NCBI RefSeq assembly: GCF_017876095.1
Contig: NZ_JAGINM010000003.1
Span: forward strand, 127,491 to 191,490
DNA: 64,000 bases
From: Azospirillum agricola
GTDB lineage: Bacteria > Pseudomonadota > Alphaproteobacteria > Azospirillales > Azospirillaceae
Direction: 5' to 3'
The translations under genes were made by a program, and so were the position numbers. Of this stretch, positions 63,416 through 64,000 are shown piece by piece. How positions within the stretch are numbered: the stretch's first letter is position 1; each line of letters begins with the position of its first letter. The notes beneath the pieces are model-generated. The model worked only from the letters and a program-made list of their open reading frames with translations. It made no database searches and had not been told where the DNA came from.

Positions 63416-64000
63416 TTAGAAGCGGTAGCCGACGCCGATGCCGATCAGCCACGGATCGATCGTGACCTTGGAGTTCACGTCGACGCCGAGGTTGGTCTTG
63501 GCCTTCCAATCGGTCTTCAGGAAGATCTTCTTGACGTCGAAGTTCAGCGACCAGTTGCCGGCGATGGCAACGTCGACACCGGCCTGGAGGGCCCAGCCGA
63601 AGCGGTTCTCATAGTCGGTGTCGATCACGGCGAGGCCGGCCGAGTTGACGCTGTTGGCGGCCTTCTTGTTGTAGAACAGGGTGTAGTTCAGGCCGGCGCC
63701 GACGTAGGGGCTGATGCGCTCCTTCGGCAGGAAGTGGTACTGCACCGTCAGGGTCGGCGGCAGCAGGGACACCTTGCCGGCTTCGACGCTGCCGCCGAGC
63801 GCGGGCAGGATGTTGCCCTTGACGCGATGACGGCTGGTGCCGGCGATCAGCTCGGCCGCGATGTTCTCGGTGAAGAAGTAGGTGAAGTCGACTTCCGGGA
63901 TGTAGTCGTTGCCGATCTTGGCGTCGCCGATGTCGGCGTTGAGCGCCGGGGCGTTCAGCCTGCCCTTCTCCTGCGGGATCACGGCGAGGCCGCGCGCACG
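63416..64000 (-). CDS. OmpW-family outer membrane protein, C-terminal part (runs off the right edge)
   Basis: 195 codons of an OmpW/AlkL-type eight-stranded barrel. The reading frame stays open to the window edge; the GTG at 63982 is inside the mature protein, since RARGLAVIPQEKG just upstream is the usual first strand after the signal peptide. Visible strands include YIPEVDFTYFFTENIAAELIAGTSRH, PPTLTVQYHFLPKERISPYVGAGLNYTLFYN and the C-terminal ...WLIGIGVGYRF ending in Phe, the BAM-recognised residue. OmpW proteins admit small hydrophobic compounds. The start and signal peptide lie outside the window. Confidence 0.88.
   Translation of the reverse strand, partial: RARGLAVIPQEKGRLNAPALNADIGDAKIGNDYIPEVDFTYFFTENIAAELIAGTSRHRVKGNILPALGGSVEAGKVSLLPPTLTVQYHFLPKERISPYVGAGLNYTLFYNKKAANSVNSAGLAVIDTDYENRFGWALQAGVDVAIAGNWSLNFDVKKIFLKTDWKAKTNLGVDVNSKVTIDPWLIGIGVGYRF

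Overview
The window is high-GC DNA with the gene content of an Azospirillum-like alphaproteobacterium (Rhodospirillales). This is inferred from a Caulobacter-type fliF-fliH-fliN-flbD-flhA-flhF flagellar order, adjacent metX-metW, an exopolysaccharide (EPS) locus with a Wzc/GumC-type kinase, a MerR-controlled beta-oxidation operon and many orphan response regulators. I see no rRNA, tRNA, CRISPR array, insertion sequence or phage module.

Layout. (1) 1-4.75 kb: the 5' end of a secreted Ala/Pro-rich protein, then metW and metX (minus), divergent from chorismate mutase and hisC (plus), plus a small QueF-like protein. (2) 4.75-16.1 kb: one long minus-strand flagellar operon read fliF, fliH, fliN, motA-like, flbD, flhA, flhF, flhG, FliK-like. 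Its junctions are tight and no fliG is present. (3) 16.1-28.4 kb: an XRE regulator, an HD phosphohydrolase, a soluble PAS hybrid histidine kinase divergent from a single-domain response regulator, an ExoD-like protein, a CorC/HlyC-type membrane protein, a MaoC-like hydratase and a DUF1835 protein. A tandem alpha/beta-hydrolase protein then lies divergent from an acyl-CoA synthetase. (4) 28.4-50.3 kb: an OmpR-type regulator followed by the EPS region. The EPS region holds two CelD/BcsL-type acyltransferases, two GH16 glycanases (one carrying two CBM60-like modules), a polymerase, a flippase, a GumC/BY-kinase, an ExoY-type priming transferase, two GT4 enzymes and a GH43-fold GINT1-like protein. 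Pseudo-receiver regulators sit at both edges. (5) 50.5-55.6 kb: a giant alpha-2-macroglobulin without its thioester Cys, and a small membrane protein. (6) 55.8-61.7 kb: MerR, thiolase, FadB and acyl-CoA dehydrogenase, ending in a strong terminator. (7) 61.7-64 kb: a NarL-type regulator, a CBS-pair protein and the C-terminal part of an OmpW-family porin.

The most unusual points concern EPS regulation. Three receiver-like proteins have lost both the phosphoacceptor Asp (His, Asn and Ala instead) and the switch Lys. Two EPS transcription units carry nearly the same AT-rich promoter-like element, about 260 bp before their first genes. Other notable items are a hydrolase-fold fusion with no Ser nucleophile in either half, a palindrome sitting exactly between the -35 and -10 of metX, a perfect CtrA-type box, and a LiuR-like operator before the fatty-acid operon.
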